Shown piece by piece: positions 1 through 6,026 of a stretch of DNA of 7,268 bases. This DNA comes from Mycobacterium sp. (GTDB taxonomy: Bacteria; Actinomycetota; Actinomycetes; Mycobacteriales; Mycobacteriaceae). Location of the stretch: assembly GCA_019246375.1 (NCBI GenBank), contig JAFAQO010000033.1, forward strand, positions 1 to 7,268, read 5' to 3'. The number at the start of each line of letters is the position of its first letter. The stretch's first letter is position 1. The notes under the pieces are model-generated. The model had not been told where the DNA came from, ran no database searches, and saw only the letters and a list, made by a program, of their open reading frames with translations. The translations under genes were made by a program, and so were the position numbers.

Positions 1-131
1 TCATCGAAGTTGTCACCGGTCTCGCGATCGCGGCGCTTGACGTCGTCGGTCACATGAGTAGCCAGAAATGTTCTCGCTTCGTCGAGGAACGCCTTGTCCT
101 CAGCAGACAGTTCGACTCGCGAGAAATCCAT
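1..131 (-). CDS. Acyl-CoA dehydrogenase, N-terminal fragment (runs off left edge)
   Basis: Only the first 43 residues are in the window; the gene continues beyond position 1. The peptide begins MDFSRVELSAEDKAF and continues as an amphipathic helix (LDEARTFLATHV), the usual opening of the acyl-CoA dehydrogenase N-terminal helical domain. The ATG at 131-129 has a clear AGGAG at 143-139, seven bases upstream. That ribosome site overlaps the stop codon of the preceding dehydrogenase gene, with 10 bases between the genes, so the two are probably translated together. In mycobacteria, adjacent fadE genes often encode the two subunits of an alpha2-beta2 heterotetramer, and I infer that here. The FAD and catalytic residues lie outside the window. 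The family call rests on a short N-terminus and on context. Confidence 0.72.
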   Translation of the reverse strand, partial: MDFSRVELSAEDKAFLDEARTFLATHVTDDVKRRDRETGDNFD

Positions 132-141
132 CGCTTCGCTC

Positions 142-1182
142 CTAGACCCGTTCTTCGCGCGCGGCAACGATTTCTGCGATCCGGCAGGCGCTTGCTCCCG
201 GATCGCCGCCGGCCAATGGCCAGCCTCGCGCCCGCACCAGATAAGCCGTCGCGGCGGCCTCGGCCGAGACGCCCAGACCGCCCTGGATGTGCACCGCCAT
301 CGTGGCCGCCTTGGCCGCTTCTTCAGCCATGAACACGAAGGCAGAGGGAGCCAACTCGGGTCGCTCGTCCGGCTCGTTGTCGAGAAACCACGCGGCGCGG
401 TGGGCGAGGTTGCGTCCGCCCTCGACGGTGATCGCCATGTTCGCCAGCGGATGCGAGATGCCCTGCAACGTCGAGATCGGCACGCCGAGTGTGTAGCGAG
501 TTTTGGCGAACTCTGCCGCGATGGTCATCGTCTCCTCGACCAGGCCGACCAACGCCGCAGCGGTCAATAGCCGCCACTCGTCAAGTGCGCGTCGGTATTC
601 GGATAACGCTTCCGTTCCACTGCTCAGAACCGTACGACTATCCGCCACAGCTGGATCGACCCAGGCCATCGGCAGCCGGCCGATATTGTCGACTTTCGCT
701 GGGCGGGTACCGAACGAGAGGCGCACGATTTGCTCGCCGTCACGGACAATGATGTGGTCGGCGATCGAGCCCGTCGGAATGAGTTTGCGGCCGGCGGTGC
801 TTTCGATCTGCGGATCCAGCGCCGCGATCTGCTTACCGTTGACGACCTCAATCTCCGCGACGCCAAACCGGGCCAGCAGCCGAGCCGCACACACATGGTC
901 GATCCACGGTACCGGCGCAAGCGAGCGGCCGATTTCCTCGGCCACCAGCGTCAGGTCGACCAGCGTCGCCCCGTCCCCGCCGACAGACTCCGGTAGCGCC
1001 ATCGTCGTCGCACCCATCGCGCACAACCGCTCCCACAAGTTCTTGTCGAAGCCGGAAGCCTCGGCGGCACGGACTGTTTCGATGGGGCAGTGCGTCTTGA
1101 AGAACTGCTTGTACGCATCCTGCAGCGCCAAATGATCTTCGGACAGACTGTAGTCCAACCTGCGCAGCTCGAAGCGGTCCAT
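142..1182 (-). CDS. Acyl-CoA dehydrogenase family protein, short FadE-type subunit
   Basis: This 346-residue protein is shorter than the usual 380-400 of a complete acyl-CoA dehydrogenase. Seen: an N-terminal helical domain (about 14-90, with LPESVGGDGATLVDLTLVAE near 63-82), a reduced middle beta domain (about 110-190), and a C-terminal helical domain with TRYTLGVPI (228-236), LQGISHPLANM (239-249) and IQGGLGVSAE (299-308). The usual TEP..GSD flavin/substrate motif of the middle domain is not visible. The C-terminal segment that normally reads IYEGT is replaced by WPLAGGDPGAS (321-331), so the MCAD-type catalytic Glu is not apparent. This fits the non-catalytic or half-site subunit of a heteromeric FadE, paired with the gene that follows. 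The ATG at 1182 is chosen because GAGAGGAG (1198-1191) lies eight bases away; a reading that extends further upstream would run into the preceding gene. It starts two bases after that gene's stop. Substrate unknown. Confidence 0.87.
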   Translation of the reverse strand: MDRFELRRLDYSLSEDHLALQDAYKQFFKTHCPIETVRAAEASGFDKNLWERLCAMGATTMALPESVGGDGATLVDLTLVAEEIGRSLAPVPWIDHVCAARLLARFGVAEIEVVNGKQIAALDPQIESTAGRKLIPTGSIADHIIVRDGEQIVRLSFGTRPAKVDNIGRLPMAWVDPAVADSRTVLSSGTEALSEYRRALDEWRLLTAAALVGLVEETMTIAAEFAKTRYTLGVPISTLQGISHPLANMAITVEGGRNLAHRAAWFLDNEPDERPELAPSAFVFMAEEAAKAATMAVHIQGGLGVSAEAAATAYLVRARGWPLAGGDPGASACRIAEIVAAREERV

Positions 1183-1184
1183 TG

Positions 1185-2021
1185 TCACTGCTCCTCTCGG
1201 CCCGCAAAAAAGAACTCTTGCGCATTGTTGTACAGGTAGTTGTCGAGCACGTCGGCCGGCAGATCTAGCGCCAGTGCTTCCGGCACAACTCGATGAATGC
1301 GCAAAACCGGCCAGTCCGACGCGAAGATCACTTTGTTCTGACCGCGGGTCCGCATGAAATGCAGCAGCGTGTCCGGTAGCCGTTTCGGCGACCACGCCGA
1401 TGTCATCAGACGCAGGTTGCTGTACTTGATCAGCAGGCGTATCGCGACGTCCCACCAGGGATCTGCTCCATGAATCATGCACAGCCGAAGCTCGGGGAAG
1501 CGTACGCACACCCGGTCGAGATGCATGGGATGCTGCACTTCGCCCGGGATCGGTGGGCCCGGGATACCGGTGTTGAGGCAGAGTGGCAGATCCAGTTCCG
1601 CGCATTTGGCGTAGAGCGGGTAGTAGACCGCGTCGCTGGGCGGATACTGCCCGTCGCCCCAAAAGCTTGGTCCAACCGCCGCGTAAGCGACCGGTAGGTC
1701 CTTGACCACGGCGCTCAATTCCCGCAACGGTTGCACTGGGCGCAGCAGGTTGACGCCGCCCATTGCTAAAGCGAACCGGTCCGGCTGCGCGGCAACGAAC
1801 TTACGTGCGGTGGTAGACGGTTTGACCAGCGAATCCATCAGGACCGCCTTGTGCACACCCTGCTCGTCCATCTCGTCGAGCAACTCGCCCAGATCGACCG
1901 GATCGAACATCGACGTCGGACCCTTGAAGTAGTCGTCGCGGACTTTGAGCATCCACGTCGGCTGGCTTTCGCTTTCACCGAAGTGCACATTTACCAGACA
2001 ATCGATCACCTTATGAGTCAT
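1185..2021 (-). CDS. Amidohydrolase-2 (ACMSD-like) family protein, short form
   Basis: A 278-residue TIM-barrel metal-dependent hydrolase/decarboxylase-type protein. Family signatures seen: the opening strand IDCLVNVHFGE (6-16), IHGADPWWD (183-191) and the closing FASDWPVL (233-240), whose Asp236 is the usual metal/catalytic Asp. The N-terminal HxH is reduced to N11-V-H13. The position where relatives often have a second-strand His reads LCLNTG (147-152), with Asn150. His13, His184 and Asp236 remain. In this family the chemistry ranges over decarboxylation, hydration and C-C or lactone hydrolysis, so no reaction is assigned. The ATG at 2021 overlaps the TGA of the upstream acyl-CoA synthetase in an ATGA arrangement, with AAGGA at 2031-2027, which argues for translational coupling. 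No signal peptide is seen; probably cytosolic. It may bind fewer metals than typical members or have diverged in function. Confidence 0.85.
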   Translation of the reverse strand: MTHKVIDCLVNVHFGESESQPTWMLKVRDDYFKGPTSMFDPVDLGELLDEMDEQGVHKAVLMDSLVKPSTTARKFVAAQPDRFALAMGGVNLLRPVQPLRELSAVVKDLPVAYAAVGPSFWGDGQYPPSDAVYYPLYAKCAELDLPLCLNTGIPGPPIPGEVQHPMHLDRVCVRFPELRLCMIHGADPWWDVAIRLLIKYSNLRLMTSAWSPKRLPDTLLHFMRTRGQNKVIFASDWPVLRIHRVVPEALALDLPADVLDNYLYNNAQEFFFAGREEQ

Positions 2022-3673
2022 GCCGGTCCTTCGAGGTCGGCACCAGCCAGCGCGGCAGCCCGTTGCTGCTGCATCGCTTCGTGTTTGGCCCATCGGTAGT
2101 TCGGCTTGCCGTTGCCGAGGCGTCGAATCTGCTCGACGAAGATGAACGCCTTGGGTGCTTTGAAGTGGGCCAGCTGGGCGGTACATGCAGCGTAAAGTTC
2201 CTGTGCAGCAACATGTTCAGAGCCTGGGGGTACCGCAACGAAAGCGACGATTTCTTCACCCCAACGATCGCTGGGCCGTCCCACCACCAATGCATCGGCG
2301 ACACCGGGGTGTGCCCGCAGGACCTCTTCGACCTCTTCGACGAAAACCTTCTCACCGCCGGTGTTGACGACCAGCGAATCGCGGCCCAACAGGCGGATGG
2401 TGCCGTCTTTTTCAACCGATGCCCGGTCGCCCGGTATCACCACGCGCTGGCCCTCGACCTCGGGAAAGGTGTTACGCGTGGCTTCGGCATCGTTGAAATA
2501 CCCGAGCGGAATCCGGCCCGTCCTCGCCGCCCAGCCAATCTCCGGCTCACCAGGCTGCAAGAAACGGCTGCGGTCGGCCGAGACGACCGCTACGCCTGCC
2601 CTGGGTTCAAAGGTTTCGCTTGCAGTTCCGTTGCGGCTGTGTCCGAATGCCATGTTGCCGGTTTCCGACGATCCGTAGCCCTCGATGACGGTGACCTTCG
2701 GCAGGCATTCCATCAGCGCGTGTTTGTGCTTCGGATTCGTGGCAGCTCCGCCGGTGCCGATTGCGTATAGCGAGGACAAGTCGTACCGATGTGACCGCAG
2801 TTCGGCGATTAGCGGCCCGGCATACGCGTCGCCGACCATCGTGATCATGCCTACCTTTTCGCGCTCCGCGGTTGCCCACACCGACCGTACGTCGAGCTTG
2901 TTGCGATCGTCGTACAGCACGACCGGTAGGCCGCTGAGGAACGCCGAGAACGCGGTCCACATTCCGGCGGCGTGCATCAGCGGTGAAACCGCGAACCACG
3001 GCTGCCCGCCTCGGCGCACCCTGGCGTGGATCTCGTCGGCACTGGCGTGATCGGCCCCCACCATCGACGTCACGTACATGTCGCTTTGCCGCCACAACAC
3101 TCCCTTGGGCCGTCCGGTGGTGCCACCAGTGCAAATAATGATCAGGTCGTCCGGCGACCCGGCGACGGTATGGCCGGTATTTCTTTGCGCCAGTGTGTCA
3201 TCCAGAGATACCGCACCAGGCAGTTCCGGAACGCTGCTTCCGTCGTCTATCGACACCAACAGGTCGCTACCTTTAGGCGGAAGCACATCGGCGAACCGCG
3301 CTCCGAGCGAGCGGTGATAGATGACGCCTCGTGGCCGCACGTAGGCGAGCAGTTCACCAATCTCGCGCGGCGAGTAGTAGTGGTTCACATTGACCGGGAC
3401 GGTCCGCGCTTTGAGGCAGCCAATCACCATGTCGGGGTACAGATCGTTGTACATGATGCGCGCGATCCGATCTTGTCCGCACTCCCAGCGACTGAGCATC
3501 TCGCGCTCACGATGGACACCAAAGCCCCTGCTACTCAAGAAGCTTGCCAGCCGGCTCGTGCGCAGTGCAGAAGTCGCGAAGGTACTTCGGCGGTCACCGC
3601 ATACCGTCATCAAGCGGTCAGGCACGACGTCCGCGATGGCGTCGAGAACCGCTCCGATGGTCCACTCGCTCAT
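2018..3673 (-). CDS. Acyl-CoA synthetase (FadD19-like AMP-forming ligase)
   Basis: A 551-residue ANL-superfamily enzyme, full length for a FadD. It would convert a carboxylic acid, ATP and CoA to acyl-CoA through an acyl-adenylate. Motifs in order: the P-loop CTGGTTGRPKG (181-191), the A5 motif YGSSETG (333-339), PGD with the ribose-binding Asp (414-416), the hinge region GRDSLVVNTGGEKV (430-443) and the C-terminal GKPNYRW (522-528), whose Lys523 is the adenylation lysine. The GGTTGxPKGVxWR form and the GKP(N/D)YRWAK ending resemble FadD19, the mycobacterial steroid side-chain CoA ligase, as I remember it; orthology is not claimed. A segment rich in charged residues (about 54-74, containing SRWECGQDR) makes the N-terminal part about 12 residues longer than FadD19. 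The ATG at 3673 lacks a good ribosome site and lies 10 bases after the upstream stop, so it is probably coupled. The end overlaps the next gene by 4 bases. Confidence 0.93.
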   Translation of the reverse strand: MSEWTIGAVLDAIADVVPDRLMTVCGDRRSTFATSALRTSRLASFLSSRGFGVHREREMLSRWECGQDRIARIMYNDLYPDMVIGCLKARTVPVNVNHYYSPREIGELLAYVRPRGVIYHRSLGARFADVLPPKGSDLLVSIDDGSSVPELPGAVSLDDTLAQRNTGHTVAGSPDDLIIICTGGTTGRPKGVLWRQSDMYVTSMVGADHASADEIHARVRRGGQPWFAVSPLMHAAGMWTAFSAFLSGLPVVLYDDRNKLDVRSVWATAEREKVGMITMVGDAYAGPLIAELRSHRYDLSSLYAIGTGGAATNPKHKHALMECLPKVTVIEGYGSSETGNMAFGHSRNGTASETFEPRAGVAVVSADRSRFLQPGEPEIGWAARTGRIPLGYFNDAEATRNTFPEVEGQRVVIPGDRASVEKDGTIRLLGRDSLVVNTGGEKVFVEEVEEVLRAHPGVADALVVGRPSDRWGEEIVAFVAVPPGSEHVAAQELYAACTAQLAHFKAPKAFIFVEQIRRLGNGKPNYRWAKHEAMQQQRAAALAGADLEGPA

Positions 3674-3683
3674 AATCGAACGG

Positions 3684-4886
3684 CTACGCTGCCGACCCTA
3701 CCTTGACATCGAGCAAGTCCAACGCGTTGTCGCGCATGACTTTTCGAACATCGCTGTCGCTGAACCCGATCAGTTCTTCGGCAAACGACACCGGATTTTT
3801 CAAGCCCTCGCCATGTGGCCAGTCCGACCCGAACAGGACCTTATCGACGCCAATGACCGCTGCCAATGCGGCCAGGTCATCCTCGTAATAGGGGGCGATC
3901 CACACATTGTTGCGCAACTGCTCCACCGGATCCTCGGGGAACAGGCGCGGGTGATTGTTGGCCGCCTTCTTCAGGCGCTTGACCAGCCGGTACACGAAAT
4001 AGGAACCGTTCTCGATACTGACCGCCTTCAGTTGCGGATGACGGGTGAACACACCGTGCACGATCATTGAGGCCATTGTGTCGTGAATCGCACGGTCGTC
4101 GACGAGTATCTGGTCCAACGGATCTGAGCCGCTGAACGCCTCGAACGTCGACTTCCCGCCCCACATCGCGGCAACCTGCAGGTACCCGCTGTCGCTCAAG
4201 TGGAAGCCCACCGGAACGCCCGCCTCGGCCAACGCGGCCCATACCCGATCATGGACGGGATCGCCCAACGACCGAGCGTTGACCAGACCGGGCACCGGCG
4301 CGGGCCGCACCAGTACCAGTTTCGCGCCGCGTCCCAACACGAACTCGACCTCTTCGAGGGCCTTGGCGGGGTCGGCCAGCGAAACGATCGGCGCGGCGAT
4401 AATCCGGTGATCGGGCCGATCGAAGCCCCAGTCCTCGTCGAGCCAGAGGTTGAACGCGTGCAGTGACGCCATCGTCGCGTCGATATCGCGCTTGAGCGCT
4501 TCCTCGACGCCGCATGCGAACGTCGGCAGCATGAACACGGTCTCGATGCCCTGGGTGTCCATCACTGTGACCCGGGCGTCCCGGTTTTGATACTCGGGGT
4601 GCTCCGCGAGCCGCTCGACCTTCATCAGCGACGCCGGGTCGACGCCCTCGGGTATTTCGCCACGGAACAGCAGATCCAGGCAGCCGGGCACGATGATCGG
4701 GTCGAAGGTCGGGTTGGGGATGAAGCGGTTGACGCGGTCTCCGATGATCGCCTGAGTGTGCTTGCCGTCGCTGAACATCTGCACGCCACGCTTGCGGAAT
4801 TTCTTGTCCAGATGCCGGGTGAAGGCGTCCAGCGGCTCGTAGTAGTGGTTGTCGACGTCGACCGCCTTAAAGCTCAAGTTCCCCAT
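3684..4886 (-). CDS. Amidohydrolase-2 (ACMSD-like) family protein, long form
   Basis: A 400-residue TIM-barrel metal-dependent protein of the amidohydrolase-2 family. Seen: VDVDNHYYEP (9-18), the D-x-H version of the N-terminal metal motif common in actinobacterial members; VGFHLSDSG (226-234) with His229; SIENGSYF (290-297) with Glu292; and FGSDWPHGE (352-360) with Asp355. These are the expected metal and catalytic positions, so this copy looks intact for its subgroup. Known reactions in the wider family are non-oxidative decarboxylation, hydration and hydrolytic C-C cleavage; the substrate here is unknown. An in-frame ATG lies at 4892, but GGAAAGG (4899-4893) abuts it and is six bases from the ATG at 4886, so 4886 is preferred. 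The start overlaps the end of the upstream crotonase gene by 20 bases, and fadD follows after 10 bases. It is clearly different in length and sequence from the second amidohydrolase at 1185-2021, so this is not a recent duplication. Confidence 0.9.
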   Translation of the reverse strand: MGNLSFKAVDVDNHYYEPLDAFTRHLDKKFRKRGVQMFSDGKHTQAIIGDRVNRFIPNPTFDPIIVPGCLDLLFRGEIPEGVDPASLMKVERLAEHPEYQNRDARVTVMDTQGIETVFMLPTFACGVEEALKRDIDATMASLHAFNLWLDEDWGFDRPDHRIIAAPIVSLADPAKALEEVEFVLGRGAKLVLVRPAPVPGLVNARSLGDPVHDRVWAALAEAGVPVGFHLSDSGYLQVAAMWGGKSTFEAFSGSDPLDQILVDDRAIHDTMASMIVHGVFTRHPQLKAVSIENGSYFVYRLVKRLKKAANNHPRLFPEDPVEQLRNNVWIAPYYEDDLAALAAVIGVDKVLFGSDWPHGEGLKNPVSFAEELIGFSDSDVRKVMRDNALDLLDVKVGSAA

Positions 4887-5769
4887 GGTCATCCTTTCCG
4901 GTACCGCAAGAGTCGTTGATGGCCGATGTCGGGCCGCTAAGCCCCGGAAAGTCCGGCGCTCGTTTTTCCAGGAAGCTTGTGACCCCTTCGATCACATCGC
5001 GACTTTGCAGCGACTCCTGCAGCAACGATTCGGCTTGTGAATTGGAGTCCGCGACCTCGCGCATGGCATCACCGTAGGCCTGCCGCTTGATGACGGCCAT
5101 CGATGCCGGCGAGCAGTTGCGGGCGATGTCTTCGGCGTAGTCCATGGCGCGCTGCATCAACCGTTCGGGCGCGACGACCTCCTTGACCAGCCCCAGTTGG
5201 GCCGCCTCGTCGGCAAGGAAGGTCCGGCCGCTCAACAAAAGGTCGAGTGCGACGCCCCACCCGGCCAGGCGGGGAAGTATCCACGAGATTCCATACTCTG
5301 CAATCAGTCCGCGACGTGCGAAGGACGCCGCGAACTTCGACCCCGCGGCGGCGAACCGCACATCGCACATCAGCGCCTGGGTGAGGCCGATACCGACGCA
5401 GGACCCGTTGATCGCTGCGATGACAGGCTTGCACAACGTGGTCAGGTAATAGGGTTGTCGTTCGCCGACCAACTTCGTCATGTCCCGCTGGTTGGTCTTC
5501 TTCAAGGATTCGGCGACCGTTCCCATCGACCCCAGCTGAGCTCCGGCGCAAAATGCTTTGCCGCGACCGGTCACCACGATTACCCGAACCGCGGCGTCCC
5601 GCTCCGCTCGGTCCAGGCCCGAGTAAAACCCAGTGGCAATGTCACCACCCCAGGTGTTGAGCCGCTCCGGGCGATTCAGCGTCAGGACCGCGACACCGCT
5701 TGCACTGACCTCATACAGCACTGCGTCGTCTTTGGCGGCGTCGGCGACGACCTCGTCGGCGTGGCTCAT
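4867..5769 (-). CDS. Enoyl-CoA hydratase/isomerase (crotonase) family protein
   Basis: A 300-residue crotonase-fold protein acting on acyl-CoA. Seen: LTLNRPERLNTW (29-40), the first oxyanion-hole segment KAFCAGAQLG (71-80), the second NGSCVGIG (121-128) followed by LMCDVRFA (133-140), and FARRGLIAEYGISW (150-163). The position of rat mitochondrial hydratase Glu144 (GGGCELAMMCD) aligns with Thr130 in GIGLTQALMCD. Glu158 in the IAEYG segment is kept, at the place used by isomerase-type crotonases. It could therefore be a delta3-delta2-enoyl-CoA isomerase or another crotonase reaction rather than a classical hydratase. The ATG at 5769 is chosen over the in-frame GTG at 5778 because GAGGAGGAG (5786-5778) is correctly spaced only for the ATG and overlaps the GTG. 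After the usual family end near residue 277 there is a 23-residue polar tail, the last part of which overlaps the downstream amidohydrolase start. Confidence 0.92.
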   Translation of the reverse strand: MSHADEVVADAAKDDAVLYEVSASGVAVLTLNRPERLNTWGGDIATGFYSGLDRAERDAAVRVIVVTGRGKAFCAGAQLGSMGTVAESLKKTNQRDMTKLVGERQPYYLTTLCKPVIAAINGSCVGIGLTQALMCDVRFAAAGSKFAASFARRGLIAEYGISWILPRLAGWGVALDLLLSGRTFLADEAAQLGLVKEVVAPERLMQRAMDYAEDIARNCSPASMAVIKRQAYGDAMREVADSNSQAESLLQESLQSRDVIEGVTSFLEKRAPDFPGLSGPTSAINDSCGTGKDDHGELEL

Positions 5770-5822
5770 GTGCGCCACTCCTCCTCATCGCTGCGCTCTG
5801 CATCGTCGTCGACGCAGCTCAT
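5766..5822 (-). CDS. Possible 18-residue ORF, ATGA-coupled to the crotonase gene
   Basis: An ATG at 5822 opens an 18-codon frame giving MSCVDDDAERSDEEEWRT. Its TGA (5768-5766) overlaps the ATG of the crotonase gene. GGAGGGAG lies about eleven bases upstream of the ATG, a rather long spacing. The peptide is very acidic and resembles no protein family. MIRU elements in M. tuberculosis are known to carry small frames whose ends overlap the neighbouring genes in this way, and the peptide's DDDAERSDE stretch is like those I remember from them. It may act only to bring ribosomes to the crotonase start. The same frame is open further upstream to a TTG at 6005, but nothing supports that longer version. 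Treat it as a possible leader rather than an established gene. Confidence 0.25.
   Translation of the reverse strand: MSCVDDDAERSDEEEWRT
5772..5813 (-). repeat. MIRU-like short interspersed sequence upstream of the crotonase gene
   Basis: On the minus strand this reads GACGATGCAGAGCGCAGCGA, then TGAGG, then AGGAGTGGCGC just before the start codon. From memory, the M. tuberculosis MIRU consensus has a GCAGAGCG-AGCGATGAGG block and a GGAGAGTGGCGC block, separated by about 25 bases of GC-rich sequence that shorter MIRU variants lack. The match here is to the two outer blocks without the middle, placed immediately before a start codon and on the same strand as the gene. Only one copy lies in the window, so its repetitive nature elsewhere is inferred. 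Confidence 0.5.
5778..5786 (-). promoter_or_regulatory. Strong ribosome binding site that fixes the crotonase start
   Basis: GAGGAGGAG on the minus strand sits eight bases before the ATG at 5769 and overlaps the in-frame GTG at 5778-5776, which excludes the GTG as the start. It is the strongest Shine-Dalgarno match among the starts in the window and lies inside the MIRU-like sequence. Confidence 0.7.
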
Positions 5823-5848
5823 TCGACCGTCCGCTCCCTCCGACCGGT

Positions 5849-5861
5849 CGCCCAGTGGGCG
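5849..5861. other. Short GC hairpin in the intergenic region
   Basis: CGCCCAGTGGGCG is a perfect inverted repeat (five G-C pairs around a three-base loop), next to another perfect palindrome, GACCGGTC, at 5842-5849. No T-run follows on the minus strand, so it is not a convincing intrinsic terminator. It lies in the predicted 5' leader of the crotonase transcript and could be a weak RNA structure, a protein site or chance. Confidence 0.3.
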
Positions 5862-5933
5862 GTTATGACACGCAAACCGCCGATGGCGCGCTTTAAGTGG
5901 CCAATCGCGGCTATCCGCAGAAAGCTTGTATCC

Positions 5934-5942
5934 ATACTGTAT
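5934..5942. promoter_or_regulatory. Small palindrome over the candidate -10, possible operator
   Basis: ATACTGTAT is a 9-base perfect odd palindrome (ATAC-T-GTAT) in the only AT-rich patch of the intergenic region. It overlaps the proposed -10 element, and several GATA/TATC units flank it (5927-5950). It does not match the KstR (TNNAACNNGTTNNA) or KstR2 motifs as I remember them. A regulator of the TetR or GntR type is possible, but no regulator gene is in the window. Confidence 0.25.
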
Positions 5943-5966
5943 ATCTATCGGTACTGCATTCCGCAA
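5938..5966 (-). promoter_or_regulatory. Candidate promoter for the crotonase-to-fadE operon
   Basis: On the minus strand TTGCGG (5966-5961) and TATACA (5943-5938) are separated by 17 bases, a reasonable SigA-type arrangement, and the TACAGT at 5941-5936 also fits the TANNNT form common in mycobacteria. Transcription would start near 5931 and leave a leader of about 160 bases before the crotonase ATG. The local AT content is far above that of the surrounding genes. A perfect TTGACA also occurs at 6030-6025, overlapping the dapA-like stop, but has no good -10 at the right distance. Confidence 0.35.
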
Positions 5967-6026
5967 CTGCCGGAGGTGACCGTCGATCGTGGTGTGAGCA
6001 GGCAAAACGTACGTGATCCGGGAATG

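Larger units (their letters stand above)
5770..6026. other. Intergenic region between the DapA-like and crotonase genes
   Basis: This 257-base stretch is the only real gap in the window. From the upstream side it holds an ACGTACGT palindrome at 6007-6014, an AT-rich promoter-like patch (5925-5966), a GC hairpin (5849-5861) and a MIRU-like sequence with a possible 18-residue frame (5766-5822). No convincing protein gene, RNA gene or T-tailed terminator was seen. Its size compared with the overlapping genes downstream makes it the natural place for a second promoter. Confidence 0.7.

Noticed and set aside
129..144. GAGCGAAGCGATG before the left-edge dehydrogenase as a second MIRU-like remnant
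   Set aside because: The match is about a dozen bases and is explained by an ordinary ribosome site plus start codon; the rest of the element is absent.
503..1135. A 210-codon plus-strand open frame opposite the acyl-CoA dehydrogenase gene
   Set aside because: Its product is rich in Ser, Arg and Ala with no family motif, and the opposite strand has a clear dehydrogenase; it is an antisense shadow in GC-rich DNA.
1183..1662. Upstream extension of the short acyl-CoA dehydrogenase to 506 residues
   Set aside because: The extra part is an out-of-frame reading of the amidohydrolase gene; a good ribosome site fixes the start at 1182.
2022..2186. Upstream extension of the short amidohydrolase to 333 residues
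   Set aside because: The extension lies inside the fadD coding region and reads as Arg-rich nonsense; the ATGA overlap at 2018-2021 with AAGGA gives the natural start.
3026..4070. Long plus-strand open frames (3026-3706 and 3390-4070) opposite fadD and the long amidohydrolase
   Set aside because: They cross the junction of two well-supported minus-strand genes and show no recognisable domain; the composition is that of a reverse-strand frame.
5920..5932. Steroid-regulator (KstR2-type) operator suggested by ACAAGCTTTCT on the minus strand
   Set aside because: The two half-sites are not spaced as in the motif I know (CAAG-NN-CTTG); here CAAGCTT is contiguous, so the match fails.
5823..6005. 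A 79-codon minus-strand frame from a TTG at 6005 through the intergenic region
   Set aside because: It starts at TTG without a ribosome site, runs over the promoter-like patch and has no family resemblance; only its last 18 codons have an ATG and a coupling argument.
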